NCBI GenBank assembly: GCA_020633435.1
Contig: JACKDP010000010.1
Coordinates: 124,001 to 188,000, forward strand
Origin: Myxococcales bacterium
GTDB taxonomy: Bacteria; Myxococcota_A; Bradymonadia; UBA7976; UBA1532
Length of the DNA: 64,000 bases
Direction: 5' to 3'
Numbering within the stretch: position 1 is the first letter of the stretch; each line of letters begins with the position of its first letter. The position numbers and the translations under genes are program-made. This document shows positions 43,084-52,503 of the stretch, in pieces. The notes beneath the pieces were generated by a model that made no database searches, was not told the origin of the DNA, and saw nothing but the letters and a program-made list of their open reading frames with translations.

Positions 43084-44142
43084 ATGCGCCTCGCACCCCT
43101 GATCATCGCCCTGCCCTGGCTCCTCGCCGCGTGTGACGACGGCGGGGGCGGGGGCACCTCCGCGCGGCAGGAGGCCCCCCGGCCCGACGCCGGCGCCCTC
43201 GACGCGGCGACCGCCCCGGACGCGGTCCCCGCTGACGCCGCCGCGGACGCCGCCCCCGCCGACGCCGCCCCGCCCGACGCCACCGCCGACTGGGGCCCGC
43301 CCCCGACGGTTGCTGAGTGTTTTCAGCAGTTTGGCGGCGCGGTCGGCCCGCAGTACGCGCCCTTCAACCCCGTCCTCGGGCACCACTGCCTCGGCACGAA
43401 CCACCAGGACGTCCGCGACGTGGAGCGCGTCGTCTTCCTGGGCGACTCCGTGACGTTCGGCACCCCGCCCACCCAGACGTGGGAGAACTACCGCTGGCTC
43501 GTGACCGAGGGCCTGCGGGCGCGCTTCGGCCCCGACCTGGAGGTGGAGAGCTGCGCGAAGCTCGGCGCCCGCAACGACGACTTCCTGCGGGACGGCGGGC
43601 AGATCCCCGCCTGCTTCCCCACCGGGGGCAGCGAGAAGCGCACGCTCGTCATCTTCACCATGGGCGGCAACGACATCGCCGCCTGGGCCGGCGACCGCGA
43701 GTCCCCCGCGCGGGCTCGCGAGCTGGCCGACGCCGCCGCCGCCGACCTGGACGCCGCCGTCGCCTGGCTCAAGGATCCCGCCCGCTTCCCCCGCGGCTCC
43801 TTCGTCATCTTCGCGAACCCCTACGAGTTCACCGACGCGACCGGCGATCTGGAGTCCTGCGCCCTGGCGCGGACGGCGGGCTTCGAGGGGAGCTGGATCG
43901 AGGGCGAGGACGCCGTCATCCACTTCAACGAGCAGTACATGGCCACGGCCGTGCGCCACCAGGCCGATCTCATCTTCACGCTGGAGGCCTTCTGCGGGCA
44001 CGGCTTCCACCACGACGACCCCGAGAGCCGCTGCTACCGCGGGCCGGACACCGAGATCTGGTTCGACCTGACCTGCATCCACCCCAACCCCACCGGGCAC
44101 CGGGCCATCGCCGACATGGTCCTGGCCGTGGTGGACGAGTAG
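43084..44142 (+). CDS. SGNH/GDSL-hydrolase lipoprotein
   Basis: A 352-residue lipoprotein (MRLAPLIIALPWLLAAC, cysteine at 17) with an Asp/Ala/Pro-rich spacer to about residue 75. The catalytic domain shows the SGNH blocks: VVFLGDSVTFG with the nucleophilic Ser, TMGGNDIAAW with the Asn, and CIHPNPTGH with the His; an Asp usually placed three residues before the His is absent here (HPNPTGH). Such proteins are esterases, lipases or acetylesterases acting outside the cytoplasm. It begins 37 bases after the MYXO-CTERM gene on the same strand. Six or more Cys suggest disulfides. Confidence 0.87.
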   Translation: MRLAPLIIALPWLLAACDDGGGGGTSARQEAPRPDAGALDAATAPDAVPADAAADAAPADAAPPDATADWGPPPTVAECFQQFGGAVGPQYAPFNPVLGHHCLGTNHQDVRDVERVVFLGDSVTFGTPPTQTWENYRWLVTEGLRARFGPDLEVESCAKLGARNDDFLRDGGQIPACFPTGGSEKRTLVIFTMGGNDIAAWAGDRESPARARELADAAAADLDAAVAWLKDPARFPRGSFVIFANPYEFTDATGDLESCALARTAGFEGSWIEGEDAVIHFNEQYMATAVRHQADLIFTLEAFCGHGFHHDDPESRCYRGPDTEIWFDLTCIHPNPTGHRAIADMVLAVVDE

Positions 44143-44153
44143 CCGAGGTCGCC

Positions 44154-44708
44154 ATGGGCAACGCCACGGTCTTCTTCCGGGTCTTCGACATCGCGTTCTT
44201 CGCGCCGGGCCTCGTCATCCTGGTGCCGCTCTGGCGCTGGTGGGATCTGGACCTGGGCCGCGGGGGCTCGGCGAGCGTCCTCGACGCGGCGGTGGGGGCG
44301 GCCCTCTGGTTCCTGGTGGCCTACGGCGTGGGCCTGGTGGTGCAGGGGCTCTCGCGCATCGTGCTGGCCTTCACCGGCAAGGCCCTGCCCGATCCGGACG
44401 ACGACCCCATCTGGCTGTCGACCCTCACGCTGGCCAAGCGCGAGGAATTGTTGTTGTATTTCTGGTACATGCGCGCCACCTGCCTGAACGTGGCCATCGC
44501 CACGCCCATCGCCGTGGCCCTCTGGCTGGTCGTCCGCTACGAGGCCGCGCTGGGGCAGGAGGGCCTCGGGGCCCTGGGCGCCCTGGGCTCGGCCTTCATC
44601 CTCTGGAACCTGGGCCGGTCGTTCGAGCGCTCCTGGCGCCGGGCCCGGATGCTGCCGCCGCCGCCCCCCGCCCTGGCCGGGCCCCCGCCGCCGCCGGCCG
44701 CCGGATGA
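44154..44708 (+). CDS. Small membrane protein of unknown function
   Basis: A 184-residue protein with about four hydrophobic helices: FFRVFDIAFFAPGLVILVPL (near 8-27), VGAALWFLVAYGVGLVVQ (near 47-65), NVAIATPIAVALWLVV (near 112-128) and a weaker one at ALGALGSAFILWNLG. A cytoplasmic-looking charged loop (LPDPDDDPIWLSTLTLAKREE) separates them, and the C-terminus is Pro-rich. I do not recognise the family. It starts 11 bases after the SGNH gene, and its stop overlaps the kptA start (ATGA), so the two may be translated together. Confidence 0.8.
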   Translation: MGNATVFFRVFDIAFFAPGLVILVPLWRWWDLDLGRGGSASVLDAAVGAALWFLVAYGVGLVVQGLSRIVLAFTGKALPDPDDDPIWLSTLTLAKREELLLYFWYMRATCLNVAIATPIAVALWLVVRYEAALGQEGLGALGALGSAFILWNLGRSFERSWRRARMLPPPPPALAGPPPPPAAG

Positions 44709-45283
44709 CGCCGCCCGACCGCCTGCTCTCCCGCTGGCTGCGCCATGGGGCCGAGGGCCTCGACATGGACGCCGCGGGCTTCGTGCCCATCGCCACCGTC
44801 CTCGCGCGCCTGGGCATCGACCGCCCCGCCCTCGACGCCCTCGTCGCCGCCAACAACAAGCAGCGCCTGCAGATCGTGGGCGACCGCATCCGCTGCTGCC
44901 AGGGGCACTCCCTCGCCGGCATGCCCGTGACGCGGGAGGCCCTGGAGGCGAGCTGGGCGCCCTTCACCGGCGCCGGGCCCGTCTGGCACGGCACGTCGCT
45001 GGACGCGCTGCCCGGCATCGACGCCGCCGGCCTGCTGCCCCAGCGCCGGACGCATGTGCACCTGGCCGCCGCCCTGGAGAGCCGGGTGGGCAAGCGCGCC
45101 CACGTGGCCGTCATGCTGGCCGTCGATCCGGCCGCCCTGGCCGCCCGGGGCCTCGGCCTCTGGGTCGCGCCCAACGGCGTCCTGCTCGCCCGCGAGGTGC
45201 CCCGCGCCTGCATCACCGGCGCCCGGGCCATGACCCGCCGCGCCGAGGGGGACGCCGCGCTGGCCCCCTTCGGCCCCGCCTGA
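44705..45283 (+). CDS. kptA: RNA 2'-phosphotransferase (Tpt1/KptA family)
   Basis: A 192-residue enzyme that transfers a 2'-phosphate from RNA to NAD+. Family blocks are present in order: LLSRWLRHGAEGLDMDAAGFV, RIRCCQGHSLAGMP (usually IRAxQGHS; here RCCQGHS), VWHGTSLDALPGIDAAGLL, RTHVHLA and NGVLLAREVPRACI. In eukaryotes the enzyme finishes tRNA splicing; the bacterial role is unclear, with RNA repair or NAD-dependent modification being proposals. The start overlaps the upstream membrane-protein gene by 4 bases, an unusual pairing. The next gene lies 10 bases downstream. Confidence 0.9.
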   Translation: MTPPDRLLSRWLRHGAEGLDMDAAGFVPIATVLARLGIDRPALDALVAANNKQRLQIVGDRIRCCQGHSLAGMPVTREALEASWAPFTGAGPVWHGTSLDALPGIDAAGLLPQRRTHVHLAAALESRVGKRAHVAVMLAVDPAALAARGLGLWVAPNGVLLAREVPRACITGARAMTRRAEGDAALAPFGPA

Positions 45284-45293
45284 GGAGGTCTGC

Positions 45294-45742
45294 GTGATCG
45301 AAGCTGGCATCGTGTTCCTGACCCGCGTCCTGGGCCAGGCCATCGGCGACCGCGTCGAGCTGCTCGTGCTGCACATCGGCGTCGAGCACCCCACGGGCCT
45401 GCGCCCGGCCTTCGCCGACGACGGCCGCGTCCTCGGCCCGCCCCCGCCGGTGCTCCGGCTGACGGTCCTGGCGGCCCCCCGCACCAGCGCCGATGCCCTG
45501 GCGGCGGCCGACGCCGTGCTCGAGTTCTTCCACCATCGGCCCGTCTTCGACGCGGCGACCGCGCCGTCCCTGGGGCCGCTCGGCATCGCCCGCCTCACGG
45601 TGGCGGTGCAGCCGCTCGATCTGGGGACGCTGGCGGCGGTGTGGCAGGGCTTGCAGCGACCGGCCCTGCCGGCCCTGACCTGGCAGGTGACGCTCGTCCC
45701 CGGCACGCCCACGTCCGTCGTGCGCGCGGGCCCGGACGATCG

Positions 45743-45746
<4 letters not shown>
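45294..45746 (+). CDS. DUF4255/Pvc16-like protein
   Basis: A 150-residue protein starting at GTG with AGGAGG seven bases upstream. The second half matches the DUF4255 pattern: AVLEFFHHRPVFDAA, then IARLTVAVQPLDLGTLAAVW, and LTWQVTLVPG, where the family has LHxxPVL, pL.leE.a.lW and laYxv.PV. Better-known members sit in extracellular contractile injection clusters (Pvc16, a tube cap or terminator), but no other sheath, tube or baseplate gene is here. It is therefore an orphan or a remnant, and the match is by pattern only. It overlaps the 3' end of the ABC ATPase gene by 4 bases. Confidence 0.6.
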
Positions 45747-46722
<976 letters not shown>

Positions 46723-46726
<4 letters not shown>

Positions 46727-47808
46727 TTGGGGGTCTCCTCGGTCGGCGGAGCGGCGCTGGCGGCGCTGGCCGGGGCAGGGGGGGCGACGACCTTCACCGC
46801 GGCGCCCTCCTCCAGGCCGCGCTGGCCGAAGACCACCACGGTGTCCCCCTCGGCCAGGGGCGTGAGGACCTCCACGGCGTCCCGGTCGGCGTAGCCGAGG
46901 GCGAGCCGGCGCTTGTGGGCCTTCCCGTCCTGGACCTGGTACGCAAACGCCCGATCTTCCTCGAAGATCAGCGCGCGCTTGGGCAGGACGAGGGTGTCGG
47001 CGTGCACGTCCACGATGATGCGCGCCCGCACGTACATGCCGGGCCGCAGCCCCGCCGCGCGGGCGGCCGCCGGATCCAGGCGGACGGTCACCTTCACGGT
47101 GCCGCTGCGCGCGTCCACCGTGGGCGCGATGCGCTCGACCCGGCCGGGCACCCAGCGCGCCGCGCTGCCCTCGGCCGACAGCTCGGCCGGCAGGTCCACG
47201 GCCAGGCGGGGCAGGTGCCGCTCGGGCAGGCGCAGGTGCACCTCCAGCGCGTCCACGTCGGCCACGTCGAAGAGGGGCGCGCCGATGGACACCGCCTCCC
47301 CGGGCTGGACGTGCCGCGCCGTCACCACCCCGGCGATGGGGCTCTGCACCGTCTGCTGCCCGCGCTCCTTCTCCAGCCGGTCCACCTCGAGGCTGGCCTG
47401 CTTGAGCTGGAACCGCGCGTCGATGAGCTGCTGCCCCGGCACCAGCCCCTCGCGGGCCAGCTTCTCGAGGGCGGCCACCTCGCGGGCGGCCTTGTCGCGG
47501 CTGGCCCGGGCCTGGGCCTGCACCTCGGCGAACACCGGCCGCTCGATGGCCGCGAGCTGCCCGTCGGCGGCCACGGCGTCGCCCTCTTCCGCCAGCTCGG
47601 GGCCGATGGTGCCGGCCACCTGAGCGCGCACGACCGCGCGCTCCCGGGCCTCGACGGTGGCGGTGCCTTCGACGCCATCCTGCACGGTGCCCCGCCCGAC
47701 GGTGACGACCTCCACCGGCGCGGCCCCCGCATCCGCGGCCGTGGGCGGGCCTCCGGGCGGCCCGGCGTTGCAGCCCAGCAGGAGGGCGAGGGGGAGGAGC
47801 ATGCGCAT
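46723..47808 (-). CDS. RND-type efflux periplasmic adaptor (membrane fusion protein), lipoprotein
   Basis: A 361-residue lipoprotein (MRMLLPLALLLGC, cysteine at 13). It has the adaptor fold: a lipoyl/barrel-sandwich half (VVRAQVAGTIGPELAEEGDAV), a coiled-coil hairpin at about 95-150 rich in Ala, Lys, Glu and Arg, the second lipoyl half (VQSPIAGVVTARHVQPGEAV), then beta-barrel and membrane-proximal domains (LRPGMYVRARIIV). The pump and outer-membrane channel genes are missing. It overlaps the peptide-transporter ATPase gene by 4 bases, an unusual combination. A macrolide- or metal-type pump elsewhere is possible. Confidence 0.9.
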
Positions 47809-47852
47809 GAGCGCCGGAGGATAGCACGTCCGCCGGTGGGGCCAAGCCGGCC

Positions 47853-48770
47853 GTGGGGGCTTGGGTCGCGTGGGCCGCGCGCGGTAGGATCGCGGCCTGC
47901 TGCCCTCGCACCACGGAGACGCCCCTGAACGCCTGGTCCCTGCTCCTCGCGCCGCCGCCTGCGCGCCTGTGCCTGCCCGCTGACGTCGTCGCGGGGGCGC
48001 CGGCGGGGGCCATCGGTCTGCCCGAGGGGGGGCGGGTGGAGGTGCTGGACGCCGGGGCGCTGGCGGACTGGGGGCTGGAGCGGCTGGGGTCGCCGGCGGC
48101 GCCGGCGCTGCTGCGGGCCATCGGCATGGCGGCGATGCAGGGGCTGCACGGGGCGCCGGAGGGGGCCGTGGCGTTCGGCCGCGTGCGGCGGTTCGCGGCC
48201 GGGCTGGTGGCGCAGGTCGTCGGAGATCGTCAGCGTTTTCGCGAGGTTCTGGCCGGGGTGCCCCCCGAGCGGGACGCCCGCAGCCGGGCCGTCCGCACGG
48301 CGGTGCTGGCCATCGGGCTGGGCCGGCAGCGGGGGCTGGCGGAGGCGTCGCTGGTGCAGCTCGCCGAGGCGGGGCTGTGCCTGGACATCGGGCAGACGCT
48401 CCTGCCCCCCGACGCCCCGCGGGAGCTGCGGGAGCGGCACCCCCACCTGAGCGTGGATCTGCTGGCGGGGCACGGGGGCCTGGGGCCGGTGGCGCGGGCG
48501 GCGGTGGCGGGGCACCACGAGCGCGTCGACGGCTCGGGGCACCCGCTCGGCCTGGCCGGGGATGACGTCGCGCTGGGGGCGCGGCTGCTGGGGCTGTGCG
48601 ACCGCTTCGCCGGCCTGACGCAGCCGCCGGTGGTGGGGCCGGCCCGGCCCGCCTACGCCGTGCTGGCCACCCTGCGCCAGCACGAGGGGGCGGGCTTCGA
48701 CGGGCGCCTGTTCACGGAGCTGGAGGCCCTGCTGGCCCGCCGCGACGCGTCGTGGTCGCCCTCTCCTTGA
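47853..48770 (+). CDS. Degenerate HD-GYP domain protein
   Basis: Up to 305 residues. The C-terminal half follows the HD-GYP pattern: LVQLAEAGLCLDIGQTLLPP (where HD is normal, here LD), HPHLSVDLLAG, then VAGHHERVDGSGHPLGL (GYP is here GHP), and RLLGLCDRFAGLTQ. Active enzymes hydrolyse cyclic di-GMP; loss of the HD His makes catalysis doubtful, so it may only bind. The N-terminal 90 residues are Ala/Leu-rich and unassigned. The start is uncertain: GTG 47853 gives the longest frame, but a TTGGGT...TAGGAT promoter-like pair lies inside it (47861-47890), and CTG 47925 with GGAG upstream is an alternative. Confidence 0.72.
   Translation: MGAWVAWAARGRIAACCPRTTETPLNAWSLLLAPPPARLCLPADVVAGAPAGAIGLPEGGRVEVLDAGALADWGLERLGSPAAPALLRAIGMAAMQGLHGAPEGAVAFGRVRRFAAGLVAQVVGDRQRFREVLAGVPPERDARSRAVRTAVLAIGLGRQRGLAEASLVQLAEAGLCLDIGQTLLPPDAPRELRERHPHLSVDLLAGHGGLGPVARAAVAGHHERVDGSGHPLGLAGDDVALGARLLGLCDRFAGLTQPPVVGPARPAYAVLATLRQHEGAGFDGRLFTELEALLARRDASWSPSP
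47861..47890 (+). promoter_or_regulatory. Candidate promoter of the HD-GYP-like gene
   Basis: TTGGGT and TAGGAT separated by 18 bases resemble a primary-sigma promoter; TAGGAT in a similar GGTAGGAT context also precedes the MYXO-CTERM gene at 41791. It lies inside the longest possible reading frame, which argues for a later start. Confidence 0.3.
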
Positions 48771-48878
48771 CCCCCGCGGGCGGCCGTCGTATCAGAATCG
48801 GGAGCAATGAACGCGTAGCCACGTGCCGTTCCGCGGATGGCCAGTGCCTTCGCGCTGGCCCTGATGATTGGAGACACC

Positions 48879-49982
48879 ATGCGTCGGTCCCTGCTTCGAT
48901 GGACTCTCGGCGCCGCCCTCGCGGCCGCCACCCTGCCTGCGTGCCAGGGGGGCGACGATCACATCCTGGAGGGCCGCAAGGCCGTCAAGGCGGGCAACTA
49001 CGAACAGGCGATCAAGCACTTCGATGACGCCTTGAAGTCGAACCCGAAGAGCTACGACGCCCTCTGGGGCAAGGCCGACACCTACCGGCGCGACAACAAC
49101 CTCAAGGGCCAGGCGGAGATGCTCGAGGTCATCGCCGCCGACGCCGACATGATGGAGAAGTTCGCCGCGGTGGTCCGGCCGGCGCTGGAGACCAACTACC
49201 GCAAGCAGGCCCAGGCGCTCCCCGACGAGGACGCCAACAAGGAAGCCCTGCTGCGCAAGGCCATCGACCAGAACAAGAAGAGCGAGGCCAACGCCACCCT
49301 GGCGACGCTGCTCTCGAAGAAGGGCGACGGCCTGCTGACCGACAAGAAGTTCGCCGAGGCCGCCACGGCCTACAAGGCGGCGGCCGCCCTGCGCATCCCC
49401 CGCAAGCAGCGCAACCAGCTCAAGGGCAAGACCGAGATCGCCGAGTTCAAGGCGTTCGTCCTGGACTTCATGCCCCGCTTCGACGCGGTGAAGGCCGAGC
49501 TGGCCACGGCGGGCGCCTACGACGAGAAGACCCACACCTTCTTCGTGGAGGCCGAGATCGAGGTCGAGGGCACCCCGAAGGACGAGGGCTACGAGCAGAA
49601 CGCCGAGCGCGATGGCCTGGTGGCCGTCACCGAGGCCCTCAACGTGCTGTCGTGGAAGGTCGCCGGCAAGGAGCGCCCCGAGGGCGCCAGCGTCGGCTAC
49701 AGCGAGGCGGTGGTCACCATCGTCGACAAGGGCCTGACCGACAAGAAGCCGGTCACCTACAAGTTCCGCGTCTCGCTGCCCCAGGACGCTGTCTTCGAGC
49801 AGGTCCAGCGCATCGATCGCGGCGAGTTCCGCAAGCCCGGCGACGCGCCCCCGGCCGCCCCCGACAGCGCGGCCCCGGCCTCCGGCGCCGACGACGAGCC
49901 GGAGGAGCCCGAGGAGGCCCCGAAGGCCCCCGGCTCGGAGGCCGCCGCCCCCGGCTCCGAGGCCGCCCCCGCCAGCGAGTGA
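48879..49982 (+). CDS. TPR lipoprotein
   Basis: A 367-residue exported protein; the signal peptide MRRSLLRWTLGAALAAATLPAC ends at a lipobox-like LPAC. Two or three TPR hairpins follow at about 30-180 (EGRKAVKAGNYEQAIKHFDD, YDALWGKADTYRRDNN). The middle is Lys-rich and helical, the second half mixed, and the last 55 residues are a low-complexity Ala/Pro/Glu tail with a repeated PGSEAA. The ATG at 48879 is preceded by GGAGA; the frame extends to 48837, but only the later start gives a clean signal peptide. Many more Lys codons than its neighbours. Confidence 0.86.
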   Translation: MRRSLLRWTLGAALAAATLPACQGGDDHILEGRKAVKAGNYEQAIKHFDDALKSNPKSYDALWGKADTYRRDNNLKGQAEMLEVIAADADMMEKFAAVVRPALETNYRKQAQALPDEDANKEALLRKAIDQNKKSEANATLATLLSKKGDGLLTDKKFAEAATAYKAAAALRIPRKQRNQLKGKTEIAEFKAFVLDFMPRFDAVKAELATAGAYDEKTHTFFVEAEIEVEGTPKDEGYEQNAERDGLVAVTEALNVLSWKVAGKERPEGASVGYSEAVVTIVDKGLTDKKPVTYKFRVSLPQDAVFEQVQRIDRGEFRKPGDAPPAAPDSAAPASGADDEPEEPEEAPKAPGSEAAAPGSEAAPASE

Positions 49983-49992
49983 GCCCCGCTTC

Positions 49993-51420
49993 TCAGGGGT
50001 TCAGCTTCAGCAACACCGTGATGGACTGGGTGAGCTGCCCCCGATCGGGGGGCGGCAGCGCCTGCACCGCCAGGTCGTAGCGCACCGAGAGCTGGCGCAG
50101 ATCGGCCTCGCCCATGGGCCAGTCCTCGGTGAACTCGGCCGGCAGCTCGATGGCCCCGACGCTCGGATCGGGCACCAGGCAGCTCACCTGCCGCGACTCG
50201 TCGCGCTCGCCGTCGTAGGTCGTCAGCGCCACCACGAGCGGCCCGTCGCCGGGCGGCAGCTCGCCCCACGCCACCCGCAGCGGCTCCCCCGGCACGATGT
50301 CGCGCACGTTCGGCGACGGATCGACGATCTGGAAGGGCGGCACGTCGGCGATGGGCTCCAGGCGCCCGCCCTCCTGGATCTGGGTGCGGCGGCCGACCAC
50401 CATCTCGACGCTGTGGGGGCCGAGGGGCAGGCGCACGGCCCGCGCGCGGTCCAGCCGGGCCCAGATGGCGCTCTCGGCCACGCCGCCGCCGAAGAAGCCC
50501 GCCGGCAGGGACAGCTCGCCGTCATCCACCAGGGTGGCCTCGAGCTGGTAGTGCCGGATGGAGCGGTAGACGACGTTGGTGGAGATGGGGGCGCTGCCGC
50601 CGATGAAGAAGCGGATGTCGCCCTGCTCGGCGGCCGGGGCGGTGCCCCAGCGCAGCTCGAGGGCGCTGTCGTCGGCGCGGGCCCGCGCCAGATCTGCAGC
50701 GCGATCAAGGCCTTGCACGTCGGCGAGGGCCGCAGGGGCCGTGGCGGAGAGCTCGAAGGCGGCCACCAGCAGGCCCCCGCCCGCCCGGGCGGTCACGGCG
50801 TCGCCGGGGCCGTGCAGCAGCAGCGGGCCCGTCTCGGGGTTGTTCAGGTAGCGGTGCCCGCCGCGGTTGGCGTCGTAGACGGGGCCCAGGTTGAGCATGG
50901 CCCGGGGGCTCTCGATGGTCACCTGGCCCAGGTGGGCGTCGGCCAGGGTGCCGACCTGCCGGATGACGGCGCAGCTCGCCCCCTCGATCTCGCGCTCGCT
51001 GAAGCCGATGGCCGAGCCCTGCAGGCCCACGGCGCGGTCCGGGTTGAGGCGCCCGTCCACCCCCTCGATGAGATCGATGCCCCAGGCCTGGCAGCCCTCG
51101 GCGGGCAGGCCACCGCAGCCGCCGCAGACGTTGGCGACGCCCTCGTCGATGAGCCCGTCGGCGTCCTCGTCCTGGCCGTTGCAGACCTCAGGCACCGGGG
51201 GCGCCGCGTCGGGCGGCAGGGCGTCGGGCGGGGCGGCGTCGTCCAGCGCGGCGTCGTCGGGCGCGGCGTCGGGGGCCGCGTCAGGGGGGACGGCGGCGTC
51301 CAGCGCGGCGTCGGCGCTGGCGTCCACGGCGTCGACGATGGCGTCGGCGCGCTGGCGGGCGGGGCCATCGTCACAGCCCACGAGCAGGGCCAGGAGGAGG
51401 AGGCGCTGGGGGTTCGGCAT
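49993..51420 (-). CDS. Lipoprotein with MopE-type metal-binding motif
   Basis: A 475-residue lipoprotein (MPNPQRLLLLALLVGC). A long Asp/Ala/Pro spacer (about 18-75) precedes EVCNGQDEDADGLIDEG, which matches the short calcium/metal-binding motif found in many copies in MopE-like and myxobacterial surface proteins, then a Cys-rich CGGCG segment. The remaining 370 residues are beta-rich and unassigned (FELSATAPAALADVQGL, IQEGGRLEPIADVPPFQI). The second ATG at 51420 is preferred for spacing to GAGGG. It is convergent with the TPR lipoprotein gene and 30 bases from the end of the phosphatase transcript direction. Confidence 0.83.
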   Translation of the reverse strand: MPNPQRLLLLALLVGCDDGPARQRADAIVDAVDASADAALDAAVPPDAAPDAAPDDAALDDAAPPDALPPDAAPPVPEVCNGQDEDADGLIDEGVANVCGGCGGLPAEGCQAWGIDLIEGVDGRLNPDRAVGLQGSAIGFSEREIEGASCAVIRQVGTLADAHLGQVTIESPRAMLNLGPVYDANRGGHRYLNNPETGPLLLHGPGDAVTARAGGGLLVAAFELSATAPAALADVQGLDRAADLARARADDSALELRWGTAPAAEQGDIRFFIGGSAPISTNVVYRSIRHYQLEATLVDDGELSLPAGFFGGGVAESAIWARLDRARAVRLPLGPHSVEMVVGRRTQIQEGGRLEPIADVPPFQIVDPSPNVRDIVPGEPLRVAWGELPPGDGPLVVALTTYDGERDESRQVSCLVPDPSVGAIELPAEFTEDWPMGEADLRQLSVRYDLAVQALPPPDRGQLTQSITVLLKLNP

Positions 51421-51490
51421 CATGCCCTCGGGGAGACGATCGGCCCCCAAGGTGCCACACCCCCCGCGGCGGTTTCACGCCGGGCGGCGG

Positions 51491-52390
51491 TCAGCCCCCG
51501 GCCGGCGCCTGCAGCACCCGCACGGCGTCGCCCTGGATCTCGATGGCCGCCGGCTGCCCGCCGTAGTGGGCGGAGAGGCCCACGTCGATGCGCCAGACGC
51601 GGCCGTCGCAGTCGCTCGTCGGGCCGCCGGCCTGGACGGAGTGGCCCACCACCAGCCGGCGCACGCCCAGCAGATCCAGCGTCTCGGCCAGCACGGCGCA
51701 GCGCTCGGGGGCGGCGCCCATGGAGTACAGGCGCGTCCAGATGGGGGCGTCCGGGGTGCTCATGACGGCGGGCAGGGCGGAGGCGGCGCCCCGCAGCCAG
51801 GCGGCCGTCTCCTGGTTGATGCGGTCGAGGCCGTAGCGGGCGTGGGCGGGCAGGATGCCGCCGTGGGCGAAGGCCGAGTCGCCGACGATGGCCATGATGG
51901 GCTGGTCGGCGAAGTGCCGGGCCCACTCGCCCCCGGGCTGGAAGGCGACGCGCCGCGCGGCCTGCCCGGCCTCGGGATCGGGGCCGCCGAAGGCCCGGAA
52001 CCCGCCCGGCGTCACATAGCGCAAGTCCCCTTGAACATTCATGATCTCGTGGTTGCCGCAGAGCAGCACCACGCGCCCGCCCGCCTTCGCGGCCTCGGCC
52101 TGCAGGCGCCAGAGGAGCTGGTATATGGCCACCTCGTCGTCGCCCCGGTCGAGCACGTCGCCCGTCTGGACGAGGGTGGTCGTGCCGCCCGCCCAGCGGT
52201 CGGCGTCGTCGATGACGCCGGCGAGCTTCAGCACGCGGCGCGTCGCGGCGAGGTCGCCATGCAGGTCGCCCACCGCGACGAGGCGGCCGGGCAGGGGGCG
52301 GGCGGTGGAGGCGGGGGCGGCGACCTCGGCGGTCGCGTCCCCGGCGGCCTGGCCGCAGCCGACGAGCAGGAGCAGGAGGAGGGTGCGCAT
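51491..52390 (-). CDS. Shewanella-like (Shelphs) PPP-family metallophosphatase, lipoprotein
   Basis: A 299-residue calcineurin-fold phosphatase with a lipoprotein signal (MRTLLLLLLVGC). The dinuclear metal site is complete: GDLHGD (41-46), GDVLDRG (77-83), GNHE (112-115), then His in FAHGGI and VVGHS. LLCGNHEIMNVQGDLRYV is diagnostic of Shelphs phosphatases, which also occur in plants and are thought to be tyrosine-directed. Its location outside the cytoplasm is notable. It diverges from the propeller lipoprotein gene. The start at 52390 gives the signal peptide; longer frames do not. Confidence 0.91.
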   Translation of the reverse strand: MRTLLLLLLVGCGQAAGDATAEVAAPASTARPLPGRLVAVGDLHGDLAATRRVLKLAGVIDDADRWAGGTTTLVQTGDVLDRGDDEVAIYQLLWRLQAEAAKAGGRVVLLCGNHEIMNVQGDLRYVTPGGFRAFGGPDPEAGQAARRVAFQPGGEWARHFADQPIMAIVGDSAFAHGGILPAHARYGLDRINQETAAWLRGAASALPAVMSTPDAPIWTRLYSMGAAPERCAVLAETLDLLGVRRLVVGHSVQAGGPTSDCDGRVWRIDVGLSAHYGGQPAAIEIQGDAVRVLQAPAGG

Positions 52391-52503
52391 GGGGTCATGG
52401 TGGACTGGTTGGGCCCGCGCTGCCAGGGTCCGCCGCGGCGCGTGATTCCGAGGGGCCGTGTGTGGTAGGCAGCCGGGTGGATGTGAAGACACCGGGGGGC
52501 GTC

